Below are positions 8,561 through 15,590 of a stretch of DNA of 47,035 nucleotides, in pieces. Under the pieces are notes generated by a model. It saw nothing but the letters and a program-made list of their open reading frames with translations. It was not told the origin of the DNA and did not search any database. The stretch is from Candidatus Babelota bacterium. Its GTDB lineage: Bacteria > Babelota > Babeliae > Babelales > Vermiphilaceae. Each line of letters starts with the position of its first letter. Positions within the stretch are counted from its first letter, which is position 1. The DNA is taken from positions 1 through 47,035 of the forward strand of contig JAJCZC010000033.1 of assembly GCA_029262575.1 (NCBI GenBank). Reading direction: 5' to 3'. The position numbers were made by a program, and so were the translations under genes.

Positions 8561-8832
8561 AATTGTGAAGTCATAACACTTGAAAAGAAATATATGTTTA
8601 TTTTGGACATGTATTACTAAAGTGATTATATGAATAAACACAGGGTTGAATGTGTTTGTGTGTATAATTATCGCAAGTATATCTTACTAAAATTGAACTG
8701 TAATTAAACAGTAAATAAGATATATAGGTGAAGTAAATGATAACGCAAGCAACAATACTCATACACGAGTATTGTTGTCAACCAAACAAAGCGAGTAGTA
8801 ATGCATGAAAGTGCTTACTGCTCGCTGTTTTA
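8561..8832 (+). ncRNA. Candidate structured RNA, unit 3 of 3
   Basis: The most diverged copy. P1 is 8591-8596/8608-8613; P2 8613-8617/8622-8626; P3 8636-8642/8651-8657 (7 perfect pairs, sequence different from units 1 and 2) with loop GGGTTGAA; P4 8697-8701/8708-8712. An 11-bp hairpin 8750-8760/8767-8777 precedes TCAACC at 8778-8783, again complementary to the P3 loop. The last hairpin is 8791-8806/8811-8825 with a GAAA loop and one bulge, then TGTTTT, so it could act as a terminator. It converges with the mazF-like gene and its 3' end touches that gene's stop. Confidence 0.68.
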
Positions 8833-9162
8833 ATCCAGATCCAAAGCAACTTTTAAGGCTTTATCTATTTGATCAATCGTTGCAATATCGCACATACCAA
8901 TTTGTTTACCAACACGACCTTTGTCAACAGCCTTAATTTGATTGAGTAAAATCATACCTTTGACTTGTTCGAGGATAATTGGCACAGTAAACGAAAATTT
9001 CTTCTTTGAGGTACTTGTTATAGGTGCAACAATTACAATATTACTATATTGATTGCCAACATCATTAGAAACTATAACCGACGGGCGTGTTTTTTTTATT
9101 TCGGCACCAACTGTTGGATCTAATTTAACCCAGTAAATATCGCCACGCTTAGGGTAACTCAT
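8830..9162 (-). CDS. MazF/PemK-family endoribonuclease toxin
   Basis: Likely an mRNA-cleaving toxin of a type II toxin-antitoxin pair. It shows the family's N-terminal block PKRGDIYWVKLDPTVGAE, then KTRPSVIVSND and VAPITS, with IRA/LNQIKAVDK-like strand and a C-terminal helix; the 110-residue length is typical. I choose the ATG at 9162: it overlaps the antitoxin stop as ATGA and has GAGGGG upstream, a translational-coupling arrangement. A GTG two codons earlier is possible. It converges with the structured RNA array. Its cleavage site cannot be read from sequence. Confidence 0.92.
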   Translation of the reverse strand: MSYPKRGDIYWVKLDPTVGAEIKKTRPSVIVSNDVGNQYSNIVIVAPITSTSKKKFSFTVPIILEQVKGMILLNQIKAVDKGRVGKQIGMCDIATIDQIDKALKVALDLD

Positions 9163-9386
9163 TCCCACCCCTCAGCTTCAAGAGCGCTCCAATCGCGCAT
9201 CGCTTCATTGTGCCCTTCATCCTTTGACGCTTCGATGTATTCTTGCTTAAGCTCCATTCTTTTTGCTTCCAAGGCTGTTTCTAATGCTTTTGCCACAAAT
9301 TTGCTCATATTTCTCCGACCAACCAATTTTTGCAACGATTTATGCATTTCAGGAGGAATCGAAAAAGTAACATTTATGTTTTTCAT
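9159..9386 (-). CDS. Ribbon-helix-helix type antitoxin partner of MazF
   Basis: A 75-residue protein whose N-terminus (NVTFSIPPEMHKSLQKLV, then RRNMSKFVAKAL) has the beta-helix-helix pattern of ribbon-helix-helix DNA-binding proteins. The acidic C-terminus (about 45-75) is the part that usually wraps the toxin. It lies directly upstream of mazF with a 4-nt overlap, which is the standard antitoxin-first order. By analogy it should repress its own promoter, upstream of 9386, and neutralise the toxin. Family-level identity is inferred from pattern and context. Confidence 0.8.
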   Translation of the reverse strand: MKNINVTFSIPPEMHKSLQKLVGRRNMSKFVAKALETALEAKRMELKQEYIEASKDEGHNEAMRDWSALEAEGWE

Positions 9387-9680
9387 ATTGGTATCCTTAT
9401 ATTAATAATCAGAACCTCACACTACATATTATACATTATTTATTGTTTATTGTTAATGGTTTTGAAAAAACGAATAGTTAGCTCATTTGAGCCCGCTTGC
9501 AAAACAGCTAAATTCATCCAGAATATCCATAAAAACACCTGGGATAAGAACTTTTTCGCTCAAACCTTTGTTTTTTGCTCCCCCTGTTTGATAACATAAA
9601 ACCAGAGGTGGTAAACAGTTCATCAATTAAAAAAAGGCCCTTCGATAATAAATTTGTTAAATTTAAACTCAGGATGAAAA

Positions 9681-9992
9681 ATGATGAAAAGAATATTATT
9701 GAGCATGGTGCTCTTGTTGAGTGGCGCGAATCTACTAGGTATAGTAGCAAGCAATAAAAAATTAGGTATAGTAGTAAGCAATAAAAAATTCCCAATACTT
9801 GGAGTTGACACTCCACAAGGAATTCGCCCGGATGGGCTGCCTTATGGTAGCCCTGAACCTTATCAGCATCGAACGTCACTCTTCTCAACCAATGAAGAAG
9901 AGTCACAATATAGAATACCACAATCTACACGACCTCCACATCTAATGACCCGGGAAGAACGGATGCGCATGATCGCACAGGGCGGTGTATAA
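9681..9992 (+). CDS. Small exported protein with an internal nine-residue tandem repeat
   Basis: No family recognised. A signal peptide (ILLSMVLLLSGANLLG) is followed by two copies of LGIVxSNKK, encoded by a 27-nt direct repeat at about 9739-9792. The rest is polar and proline-rich with no cysteines, ending near residue 103. AGGA precedes the ATG. A strong hairpin terminator follows. Similar short secreted proteins recur through the window, so it is probably part of the organism's exported orphan set. The near-identical repeat implies a recent duplication or slippage. Confidence 0.65.
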   Translation: MMKRILLSMVLLLSGANLLGIVASNKKLGIVVSNKKFPILGVDTPQGIRPDGLPYGSPEPYQHRTSLFSTNEEESQYRIPQSTRPPHLMTREERMRMIAQGGV

Positions 9993-10012
9993 CAATAGCA
10001 TCAAGAACATAA

Positions 10013-10055
10013 AATAAAGAAAGCCCGCATCTATAATGTGCGGGCTTTCTTTATT
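10013..10055 (+). terminator. Rho-independent terminator
   Basis: Long stem built on AAAGAAAGCCCGCA and TGCGGGCTTTCTTT with a short loop, running into TTATTTTATT. It ends the 9681-9992 gene. Confidence 0.88.
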
Positions 10056-10120
10056 TTATTGCCCCACGTAAAAAGCCTATGTTAACATCAAGACATATAA
10101 ATACTCTAAGGGGGAAACCA

Positions 10121-10606
10121 ATGGGACATAAGTTATTGCCTTTATATCTTTTATCTTTACTGCTCTTGCCTAGCTGCTGGCAGGAAGAACAACCAGAAGA
10201 ACAATCAACAAAACAACAAAAAGAGCCATCTCGATCAATGAGCAAAAGCATTCATCTTGAAGATATCGTTTCAAATAAAGAAGAAGCTCCCGATGTTTTG
10301 CGTAACGAAATTGCACAAGGCAAAACGGTTGTTGATTTTTATGCACAATGGTGTGGTCCGTGTAAATTAATGTCTCCAGTAATCGATGAATTGGCAAATG
10401 AATATAAAGATATTTCATTCATCAAAATTGACATTGATAAATTCACCGATCTCGCAAACGGTTTTGATGTTGATAATCAGCGGATCGTGATAAGTGGCAT
10501 TCCAACTATCTATTTTTTCAAAGATGGAAAAATCGTAGAAAAAGTTGGCGGCTATATAAGAAAGGAAGTCTTTAAAAAAATGATAATCAGCAAACTAGGC
10601 TCATAA
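10121..10606 (+). CDS. Thioredoxin-like lipoprotein (WCGPC)
   Basis: Likely a membrane-anchored thiol-disulfide protein facing the periplasm. I start at the ATG at 10121, behind AAGGGGG; the product then has a signal sequence ending in LLPSC, a lipobox with the lipidated Cys near residue 19. A charged linker leads to a thioredoxin fold with VVDFYAQWCGPCKLMSP, so the redox pair is WCGPC, and a cis-proline in SGIPTIYFF. It is the first of two neighbouring WCGPC proteins (next at 10735). A hairpin terminator separates them. Whether it reduces or oxidises its partners is unknown; no DsbB or DsbD homologue is visible here. Confidence 0.88.
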   Translation: MGHKLLPLYLLSLLLLPSCWQEEQPEEQSTKQQKEPSRSMSKSIHLEDIVSNKEEAPDVLRNEIAQGKTVVDFYAQWCGPCKLMSPVIDELANEYKDISFIKIDIDKFTDLANGFDVDNQRIVISGIPTIYFFKDGKIVEKVGGYIRKEVFKKMIISKLGS

Positions 10607-10633
10607 ATTATATTAACACCAAACATCTCACTA

Positions 10634-10652
10634 GGGGGTCACGTCGACCCCC
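10634..10652 (+). terminator. Probable terminator hairpin
   Basis: GGGGGTC and GACCCCC pair around a 5-nt loop, followed by ATTTTATT. It lies just after the thioredoxin lipoprotein gene. Confidence 0.75.
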
Positions 10653-10734
10653 ATTTTATTACAATCAAATGCATGTTAATATTGATTAATATAGCAGTTA
10701 GAACATTTTAACAATTTTCATTAAAGGATAACTT

Positions 10735-11133
10735 ATGAAAAAAATATTATTAGCAAGTTTGCTCATCACGGCAAGTGCATATACTGCAACACCACCCTCT
10801 AAAGTGATTCATTTTAGTACAAAACGAAATCAGTCAGTTATGGATTCATTTAGTCAATTGACGAGCAAAGGATTCGTGATTGTTGATTTTTATGCAGATT
10901 GGTGTGGCCCTTGCAAAAGCATCAGTCCAATTTTTAACCAATTATCAAACGAATGCAATAACGTAACTTTTATAAAAGTAAATATCGATAGCTATAAAGA
11001 GATTGCTCAAAAGTATAAAGTGTGTAGCATTCCACAGCTGCTTTTGTTTAAAAATGGCAAGTTAATCAAAACATTGGTCGGCAAGCAATCTAAAAAACAA
11101 ATTAATACAGAAATCAAAAAACACTTTAAATAA
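10735..11133 (+). CDS. Exported thioredoxin (WCGPC)
   Basis: A 132-residue thioredoxin with a signal peptide (KKILLASLLITASAYTA) and no lipobox, so soluble in the periplasm. The domain contains VDFYADWCGPCKSISP, the FIKVNID strand and the cis-proline motif CSIPQLLLFKNG. An extra Cys lies before the cis-proline. The fold is complete and all catalytic residues are present. It has its own AAGG ribosome site and a downstream palindrome, so it is probably transcribed alone. With the proteins at 10121, 13463 and 21722 it makes four exported thioredoxin-like proteins in 12 kb. Confidence 0.92.
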   Translation: MKKILLASLLITASAYTATPPSKVIHFSTKRNQSVMDSFSQLTSKGFVIVDFYADWCGPCKSISPIFNQLSNECNNVTFIKVNIDSYKEIAQKYKVCSIPQLLLFKNGKLIKTLVGKQSKKQINTEIKKHFK

Positions 11134-11144
11134 CTCAATGTTGT

Positions 11145-11168
11145 TTGGGATGCATTCCTGCATCCCAA
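11145..11168. terminator. Palindrome between convergent genes
   Basis: TTGGGATGCA and TGCATCCCAA form a perfect 10-bp stem with a TTCC loop between two convergent genes. There is no long T run on either side, so termination efficiency is uncertain. Confidence 0.55.
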
Positions 11169-11174
11169 CCTTAT

Positions 11175-11774
11175 CTAACCAACCGTTGCTATAATGCCCA
11201 AAACACTGCCTATACCGCCAAAGAGCATGCCGCATAAACCAATTAAATATCCCCATCGCGTGTGGCAACGCTGTCTCTCTAGTTCGCCGTCGGTCCGTCT
11301 TTTATCATCACGATAAGATACCTCCTGACTGACCAAAACATTATAAATTGCACGACTATATGCAATAATTTCAGATGACGTTTTTTTCGACGCTTCGCTA
11401 TCATGACTGTCATCGTCTGAGCTATCCGTTCCCTTGCTTATTCCCAAGCTTCTGGCAAGCTGCATGACATCGGTTGTAGTCCTTTGCGACAATAAGTCTC
11501 TTTCTAAAACAACTCTTTGGCTAATACGCTTGCGTACAGTATCTAACGCGTCTTGCATATCTGAATTATCTAAATCATTTGCACTTGCATTGGGCAATAA
11601 AATATGAAACGTTGAACTCTGCGGGGACTGAATATTACTTTCATTACTACTCGATGCACGTTTTATAGATGTATCGTTCTCAGATGTATTTTTGTCCACC
11701 ACAACTTGCAACTCATGCATTGCACACAAACTGAAACTGGATAGCGCCAACAACAGATATCGCTTCTTGTCCAC
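11175..11774 (-). CDS. Exported protein with C-terminal membrane helix
   Basis: No family recognised. I prefer the GTG start at 11774: GGAGG sits 5 nt upstream and the product then begins with a good signal peptide (DKKRYLLLALSSFSLC). An ATG four codons earlier has no ribosome site. The middle is serine/asparagine-rich and acidic (SDDDSHDSEAS). The last 25 residues are a glycine-rich hydrophobic helix (IGLCGMLFGGIGSVLGII). It is last in a run of four minus-strand genes (13283 to 11175) whose products share the plan of signal peptide, polar middle and, in at least three, a C-terminal helix. Confidence 0.65.
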   Translation of the reverse strand: MDKKRYLLLALSSFSLCAMHELQVVVDKNTSENDTSIKRASSSNESNIQSPQSSTFHILLPNASANDLDNSDMQDALDTVRKRISQRVVLERDLLSQRTTTDVMQLARSLGISKGTDSSDDDSHDSEASKKTSSEIIAYSRAIYNVLVSQEVSYRDDKRRTDGELERQRCHTRWGYLIGLCGMLFGGIGSVLGIIATVG

Positions 11775-11792
11775 AATAACCTCCATACAATA

Positions 11793-12239
11793 TTAACAAC
11801 CGCCGTTAAGCACCCAGCCTAAAGCAACGCAAACAATTGATCCCATTAGATACAAATAATTTTGCTGTGTTTGATGAGATGTAGCCTTTTTTTCATATAG
11901 CTCCTTTTGACGAGCCATTTTTAACGCATGCACACGGTCACTCTGTTCTGCCTCAAGCAACAATTGATTGGTTGTGTGTAACAATAATGTTGAGGCGTCA
12001 TTTATTTGTGTTTGCTCCACGCTCTCCAATGATTGCACAAGTGCTACATCTGATTCTCTTCGGCTAACAGTTCTTTGCATCACACTTGCAAGTGCTTTTC
12101 TGTTTACCTGCTCTTGCTCATTAGATGACTGAGCTTTAACAAGATTTGATGCTACTCGGTAGTAAGAATTCGGCGCGCTATCTTTTTGAATACCAATAAG
12201 AAATAATGGCACAATAGCCAACAAGAGTACTTGTTTCAT
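11793..12239 (-). CDS. Exported coiled-coil protein with C-terminal membrane helix
   Basis: No family recognised. A signal peptide (QVLLLAIVPLFLIG) is followed by a Gln/Ser/Glu-rich helical middle (about 40-120) likely to form a coiled coil, and a C-terminal hydrophobic helix (YLMGSIVCVALGWVL). A GGGGGA ribosome site precedes the ATG. It is third in the four-gene run; the gap to the next gene's GTG start is 18 bp. The plan resembles membrane-tethered envelope or surface proteins, but the topology is only inferred. Confidence 0.65.
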   Translation of the reverse strand: MKQVLLLAIVPLFLIGIQKDSAPNSYYRVASNLVKAQSSNEQEQVNRKALASVMQRTVSRRESDVALVQSLESVEQTQINDASTLLLHTTNQLLLEAEQSDRVHALKMARQKELYEKKATSHQTQQNYLYLMGSIVCVALGWVLNGGC

Positions 12240-12277
12240 ACTTCCCCCATTTTATTAGTTTATTAAGGCAATTAACA

Positions 12278-12661
12278 TTAGGCGGCAACGTTAGATTGCT
12301 GCAATAATCGCTTTAAATCTTCTATTAAACGTAGAATCAACTGAGCTTTCACCTTTTTTTGATTTCGTGATCGCAAACTTAACAAAGGCAACAAGCGGCC
12401 CTTTTGTTCATTTTTAAACATGTATAGTTGAGTTTTTAAATAATGCAATGTCAGCACGCCTCCCTTGGGAAGATGCTTATATAATAATGCTGTAACATGA
12501 TCCTGCCCCGAAAGATCCCCATTAGACATCAAGCCAATTTCATCACCCAATATATCACTTGTAGATTGCTTATTTTGCTCGCCTGCCTGGATAAATGCAC
12601 AGCAAAGCAAGAACATAAACATTAAAACCATTACACCCCCAAACCTAATGAATCTATTCAC
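12278..12661 (-). CDS. Exported small protein, cluster member
   Basis: No family recognised. The N-terminus MNRFIRF followed by a long hydrophobic stretch and a cut site near FIQAGEQ is a standard signal peptide. I keep this start over an internal ATG at 12631, because the internal start would remove the positive charges a signal peptide needs. It overlaps the preceding gene by 8 nt, suggesting coupled translation. The mature part is short (about 95 residues), leucine- and lysine-rich and probably helical. Unlike its neighbours it has no clear C-terminal membrane helix. Confidence 0.6.
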   Translation of the reverse strand: MNRFIRFGGVMVLMFMFLLCCAFIQAGEQNKQSTSDILGDEIGLMSNGDLSGQDHVTALLYKHLPKGGVLTLHYLKTQLYMFKNEQKGRLLPLLSLRSRNQKKVKAQLILRLIEDLKRLLQQSNVAA

Positions 12662-13283
12662 CGCCTTCTGAACTTAAATACACAATCAACGCATTTGCTC
12701 CATACGTTAGACCAGATGCAACAATAAATGAAGCGACTCCCGTTATCCATTTTATTTTTTGTTCACGCGTTACTTTGTGCCCTAAAAAATCTGACTCTTT
12801 TCGCACATATTTGCTCACCAACCAATTAATTGGAGGCTTCACGGCATCTTTTTCTATAGTGACTTCAAAGCCGCGCTCGATCTGTTCACTTCTTTGACGA
12901 TCTTGCATAAGAGCACGAGAAACCCCTCTCATCTTAGTTGGTTTTTGAATATAGCCAAATGTTATAAGCTCTTGTAACAATTCGTTTCTCTCTCTTTGAG
13001 AAATAGCCTGATTTTTGGGCACATAAGGCTCTATATCTGCCGGCACGATTCTGCTTGAAGATTGCGGCAAATCATCTAGATTATCAACTTTATTATTTGC
13101 AGGAAGAACCTTAAGCTCAATGTGTGAAACATCTCGATCATTTTTTGCTGAAATCATCATATTATTAATAATCACATTGTTATTGTTGCTATGCATCAAA
13201 CCACTGTCGCTTGAAGAACTCGAGCACCATATTGACGCAAAACAATTCAAAACAAGCACAACAAGGTATCTTTTTTTGAACAT
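12654..13283 (-). CDS. Exported protein with C-terminal membrane helix, first gene of cluster
   Basis: No family recognised. I start at the ATG at 13283 because AAGGAG is 5 nt upstream; a GTG two codons earlier is less likely. The signal peptide (KKRYLVVLVLNCFASIW) is followed by a Ser/Asn-rich segment and a polar helical middle. Near the end is a hydrophobic helix (VASFIVASGLTYGANALIV) and an acidic tail. It opens the four-gene run 13283-11175. The start of this signal peptide (FKKRYLVV) resembles that of the last gene (DKKRYLLL), hinting at duplication within the cluster. Confidence 0.65.
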   Translation of the reverse strand: MFKKRYLVVLVLNCFASIWCSSSSSDSGLMHSNNNNVIINNMMISAKNDRDVSHIELKVLPANNKVDNLDDLPQSSSRIVPADIEPYVPKNQAISQRERNELLQELITFGYIQKPTKMRGVSRALMQDRQRSEQIERGFEVTIEKDAVKPPINWLVSKYVRKESDFLGHKVTREQKIKWITGVASFIVASGLTYGANALIVYLSSEGGE

Positions 13284-13462
13284 AACCACTCCTTTATACC
13301 GCTCTTTCTATTTTTGAATGTATACAAAAACCACTGAAAAAATCAATAAAAAAAAACCTTCTTTTTATTCTAATTGAAAACAACCCTACCTGTTGCCAAA
13401 TATCGCCCAGACGATATTATGTTAACTAATAAGTGAAATGTATATAATATAAGGAAAACCCT

Positions 13463-13873
13463 ATGAAAAAAGCTATTTTAGCTATCGTTTTTTGTACTAT
13501 TTCTAACATAGCTTGGAGCTACGAAGGCCTTATCACGTTGAATCATTCGGCCAAACGTGGCGGGAAAACACCAACTCAAGTTATCAATGAATATAAAAAA
13601 GATAATGCTGTCGTCTTTTTTTCCAAATCTGGCTGCCCATATTGCAACATCCTCAAGCCAAGATTTACAACACTAGCAAACAAGAATAAAAATAAAGCAC
13701 AATTTATCGTGGTAAATGTTGGCAGCAGCACATCCTATAAATCAAGTTATGGCTTTTCAACCTATCCAACAGTGATGTATTACAAAAATAATGCAAAAAA
13801 GAAACAACATGGCAGCAATAATGGAAGCATGACAACAAATCAAATGCAAGGTTATATCAACTCTGTATATTAA
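13463..13873 (+). CDS. Exported thioredoxin-like protein (CPYC)
   Basis: A signal peptide (KKAILAIVFCTISNIAWS) precedes a thioredoxin-fold domain with VVFFSKSGCPYCNILKP, a CPYC redox pair like that of glutaredoxins, and the cis-proline motif FSTYPTVMYYKN. At about 118 mature residues it is thioredoxin-sized. The C-terminus is rich in Asn, Lys and Gly. It is divergent from the four-gene exported cluster and ends at a hairpin. The CPYC pair suggests a different redox potential from the WCGPC proteins nearby; the function is inferred from the fold only. Confidence 0.82.
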   Translation: MKKAILAIVFCTISNIAWSYEGLITLNHSAKRGGKTPTQVINEYKKDNAVVFFSKSGCPYCNILKPRFTTLANKNKNKAQFIVVNVGSSTSYKSSYGFSTYPTVMYYKNNAKKKQHGSNNGSMTTNQMQGYINSVY

Positions 13874-13881
13874 TCTACTAA

Positions 13882-13911
13882 CACACTGCTGAACATCTTT
13901 TCAGCAGTGTG
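13882..13911. terminator. Palindrome, probable terminator
   Basis: CACACTGCTGAA and TTCAGCAGTGTG pair over 12 bp around a 6-nt loop, between the convergent genes ending at 13873 and 13946. A short T run (TTTTT) follows about 10 nt later. Confidence 0.6.
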
Positions 13912-13945
13912 CCCTGACTATTTTTCAAACAATAGAGCCCTATAT

Positions 13946-14176
13946 TTATTTTCCTTGTTTACTATTTGAAGCCGTAAACACAGATATAAAACGTTGCATA
14001 CACGTTTGATTATCTTTTTTTTCCACTTTCTTTTTTGTTCGAATCGGCTGATTATTAAAGAGGGTAGCCACAGATATGCAATATTCAGAAGCACTCACTT
14101 GCGCAAGAGCAAGCCTGTGTATCGCATGCAGAGCATTCAATGATAACAATGAAAAACAAAACAATAATTTATGCAT
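13946..14176 (-). CDS. Very small exported protein
   Basis: No family recognised. The 76-residue product begins with a signal peptide (LLFCFSLLSLNALHA) and has a basic mature part of about 58 residues with two cysteines, enough for one disulfide. The ribosome site is weak (TGGGG). It lies alone between two plus-strand genes. The main support is the signal peptide and the placement between a hairpin and a divergent promoter region; it could still be spurious. Confidence 0.45.
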   Translation of the reverse strand: MHKLLFCFSLLSLNALHAIHRLALAQVSASEYCISVATLFNNQPIRTKKKVEKKDNQTCMQRFISVFTASNSKQGK

Positions 14177-14274
14177 AACAAATGCCCCAAAGTAAGATTT
14201 AGATTATTTTATTTATTGCTTCAAACCACTGTATTGTTGTATCAATAAAAGCAATAAATAACAAGGAGATAACT

Positions 14275-14913
14275 ATGAAACGGGCTCTTTTGTTTCACTC
14301 ATTATTGTACATATCTTTAATCACTCAAGGTGCATCCTCATCCAAACAAAATAAAAAAAAGAGGGGCAACAATGTCATTATCGACATTGATAAAATTCAA
14401 AACACACCAGATAATCAATTAGTCGGTACCAAAGCATTTGCAGGCGCATTCACTCAAGCTGTTTATGGAAAAGAATGCGAAGAAAAATTTTGCACTCCCT
14501 TAATCAGAAAGCGCCTAAAACATCTGAAAGAAAATAACCCTACTGCTTTCGGTCGATTAGTTCAACAACTAGGACAAGCAAATCAAGCCATAACGCATCG
14601 ATCAAATAATAGCCATACTCAAAACACACGATTTAATTCACAAATGTTAACCGAAATTATCTCTCCTGAAATGATCCAACAGTTAATCAAAGCCTGGAAA
14701 GAAAGTCATCAGCAACAAGAACAACAGATAGGAGAACACGCAATTACTATAAATGATCATCAAGCAACGATAGAGACACATGAGGGCACAATAGCCACAC
14801 AAAATCAAAATCTACGCGCAACCCGCTATAAATTTTACGCCTCCATAGGGACCACGATTTTGGGCATTATTGGCACAGTTGTAACTGCATGGGTTGCCTC
14901 ATCTTCATGTTGA
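14275..14913 (+). CDS. Exported protein with coiled-coil middle and C-terminal membrane helix
   Basis: No family recognised. AAGGAG precedes the ATG. The signal peptide contains LLYISLITQGASSSK, strikingly close to LLYISTTHGASNK in the gene at 21015. The mature part is polar and helical, with a Gln/His-rich heptad-like stretch (about 150-185), and ends in a hydrophobic helix (ASIGTTILGIIGTVVTAWVA) and a final Cys. This is the same overall plan as the cluster at 11175-13283 on the other strand. A hairpin terminator follows. Confidence 0.68.
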   Translation: MKRALLFHSLLYISLITQGASSSKQNKKKRGNNVIIDIDKIQNTPDNQLVGTKAFAGAFTQAVYGKECEEKFCTPLIRKRLKHLKENNPTAFGRLVQQLGQANQAITHRSNNSHTQNTRFNSQMLTEIISPEMIQQLIKAWKESHQQQEQQIGEHAITINDHQATIETHEGTIATQNQNLRATRYKFYASIGTTILGIIGTVVTAWVASSSC

Positions 14914-14922
14914 AACATTAAA

Positions 14923-14948
14923 AAAGGCCCGCATAAATGCGAGCCTTT
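14923..14948 (+). terminator. Rho-independent terminator
   Basis: AAAGGCCCGCAT pairs with ATGCGAGCCTTT (one mismatch), followed by CTTTTG. It ends the 14275-14913 gene. Confidence 0.8.
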
Positions 14949-14979
14949 CTTTTGTGCAGGATATAAATTTATGAGCAAT

Positions 14980-15393
14980 TTATTTCAGAGTAACCTGCAA
15001 CAATGCTTTATCGTAGCTACCAGCTTTTAAATCTGAAAGATTCAAGAGTATTTCTTGGCCCCTTCCAGCTTGAGCTGTTTGATTAACAATAGCAATCAGC
15101 TTATATTGATTTTTGGCAACTTTTTCATACACATAAAGTACATTCAACTTATACTTGCTACCCAAATCACGTTTTTTACATGGCTCAACTTTTTTGCTGC
15201 TTAAAAGACTTGAACGGAGCATCTTTCCAGGAATAACGCCTTCATTGATGTACGAAACAAAATCATTATTAACCACAACACGTAGATTCTTAGTACAATC
15301 TGTATTGTCATTCACAAGCTTAATCTTACATGCCACAGCAGGTAAAGAAGCCATCAGAATAGCTAAAACTGTCGCTTTTTTCATTATTGTCAT
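14980..15393 (-). CDS. Exported protein, probably beta-rich
   Basis: No family recognised. AAGGA lies 5 nt before the chosen ATG. A signal peptide ending near LPAVA is followed by a mature domain of about 115 residues with alternating hydrophobic strands (IKLVNDN, LRVVVNNDFVSYI, YKLNVLYVYEKV, YKLIAIVNQTA, ALLQVTLK), suggestive of a small beta-sandwich. Three cysteines are present in the mature part. It is alone between a terminator and the ankyrin operon. Confidence 0.65.
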   Translation of the reverse strand: MTIMKKATVLAILMASLPAVACKIKLVNDNTDCTKNLRVVVNNDFVSYINEGVIPGKMLRSSLLSSKKVEPCKKRDLGSKYKLNVLYVYEKVAKNQYKLIAIVNQTAQAGRGQEILLNLSDLKAGSYDKALLQVTLK

Positions 15394-15590
15394 TAGAGTC
15401 CTTCACTTAAAATTAAATATCTTATGACAATAATACATCAGGCCGTTTAATTTTTAAACAGGGGGCCAATATTTAACTAAAAAAATAACTCAGACAGCAC
15501 TTTTTACTCATTTTACAGCTTTGCAACCTGTTTTCATATATGACGAGAAGGACTTAATAGTATCGCAAACACAAGTGTTGCAATCGCATT

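Noticed and set aside
8390-8641. An 83-codon minus-strand open frame within the RNA array
   Set aside because: No ribosome site, spans the boundary of two repeat units, and the G-U pairing argues for plus-strand transcription.
7931-8832. The tandem units as a CRISPR array
   Set aside because: The units are about 290 nt, diverged, and without short identical repeats and spacers; no cas gene is near.
7931-8832. The tandem units as retron RNA, group II intron or TnpB/IscB-type guide RNA
   Set aside because: No reverse transcriptase, intron-encoded protein or TnpB/IscB gene is in the window, and the end inverted repeats do not flank the units in the retron manner.
9514-9921. A minus-strand frame containing HPGEFL, resembling the HPGEIL motif of HigA-type antitoxins
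   Set aside because: It is antisense to the signal-peptide gene at 9681-9992, has no helix-turn-helix region and consists largely of low-complexity Leu/Tyr; the motif is coincidental.
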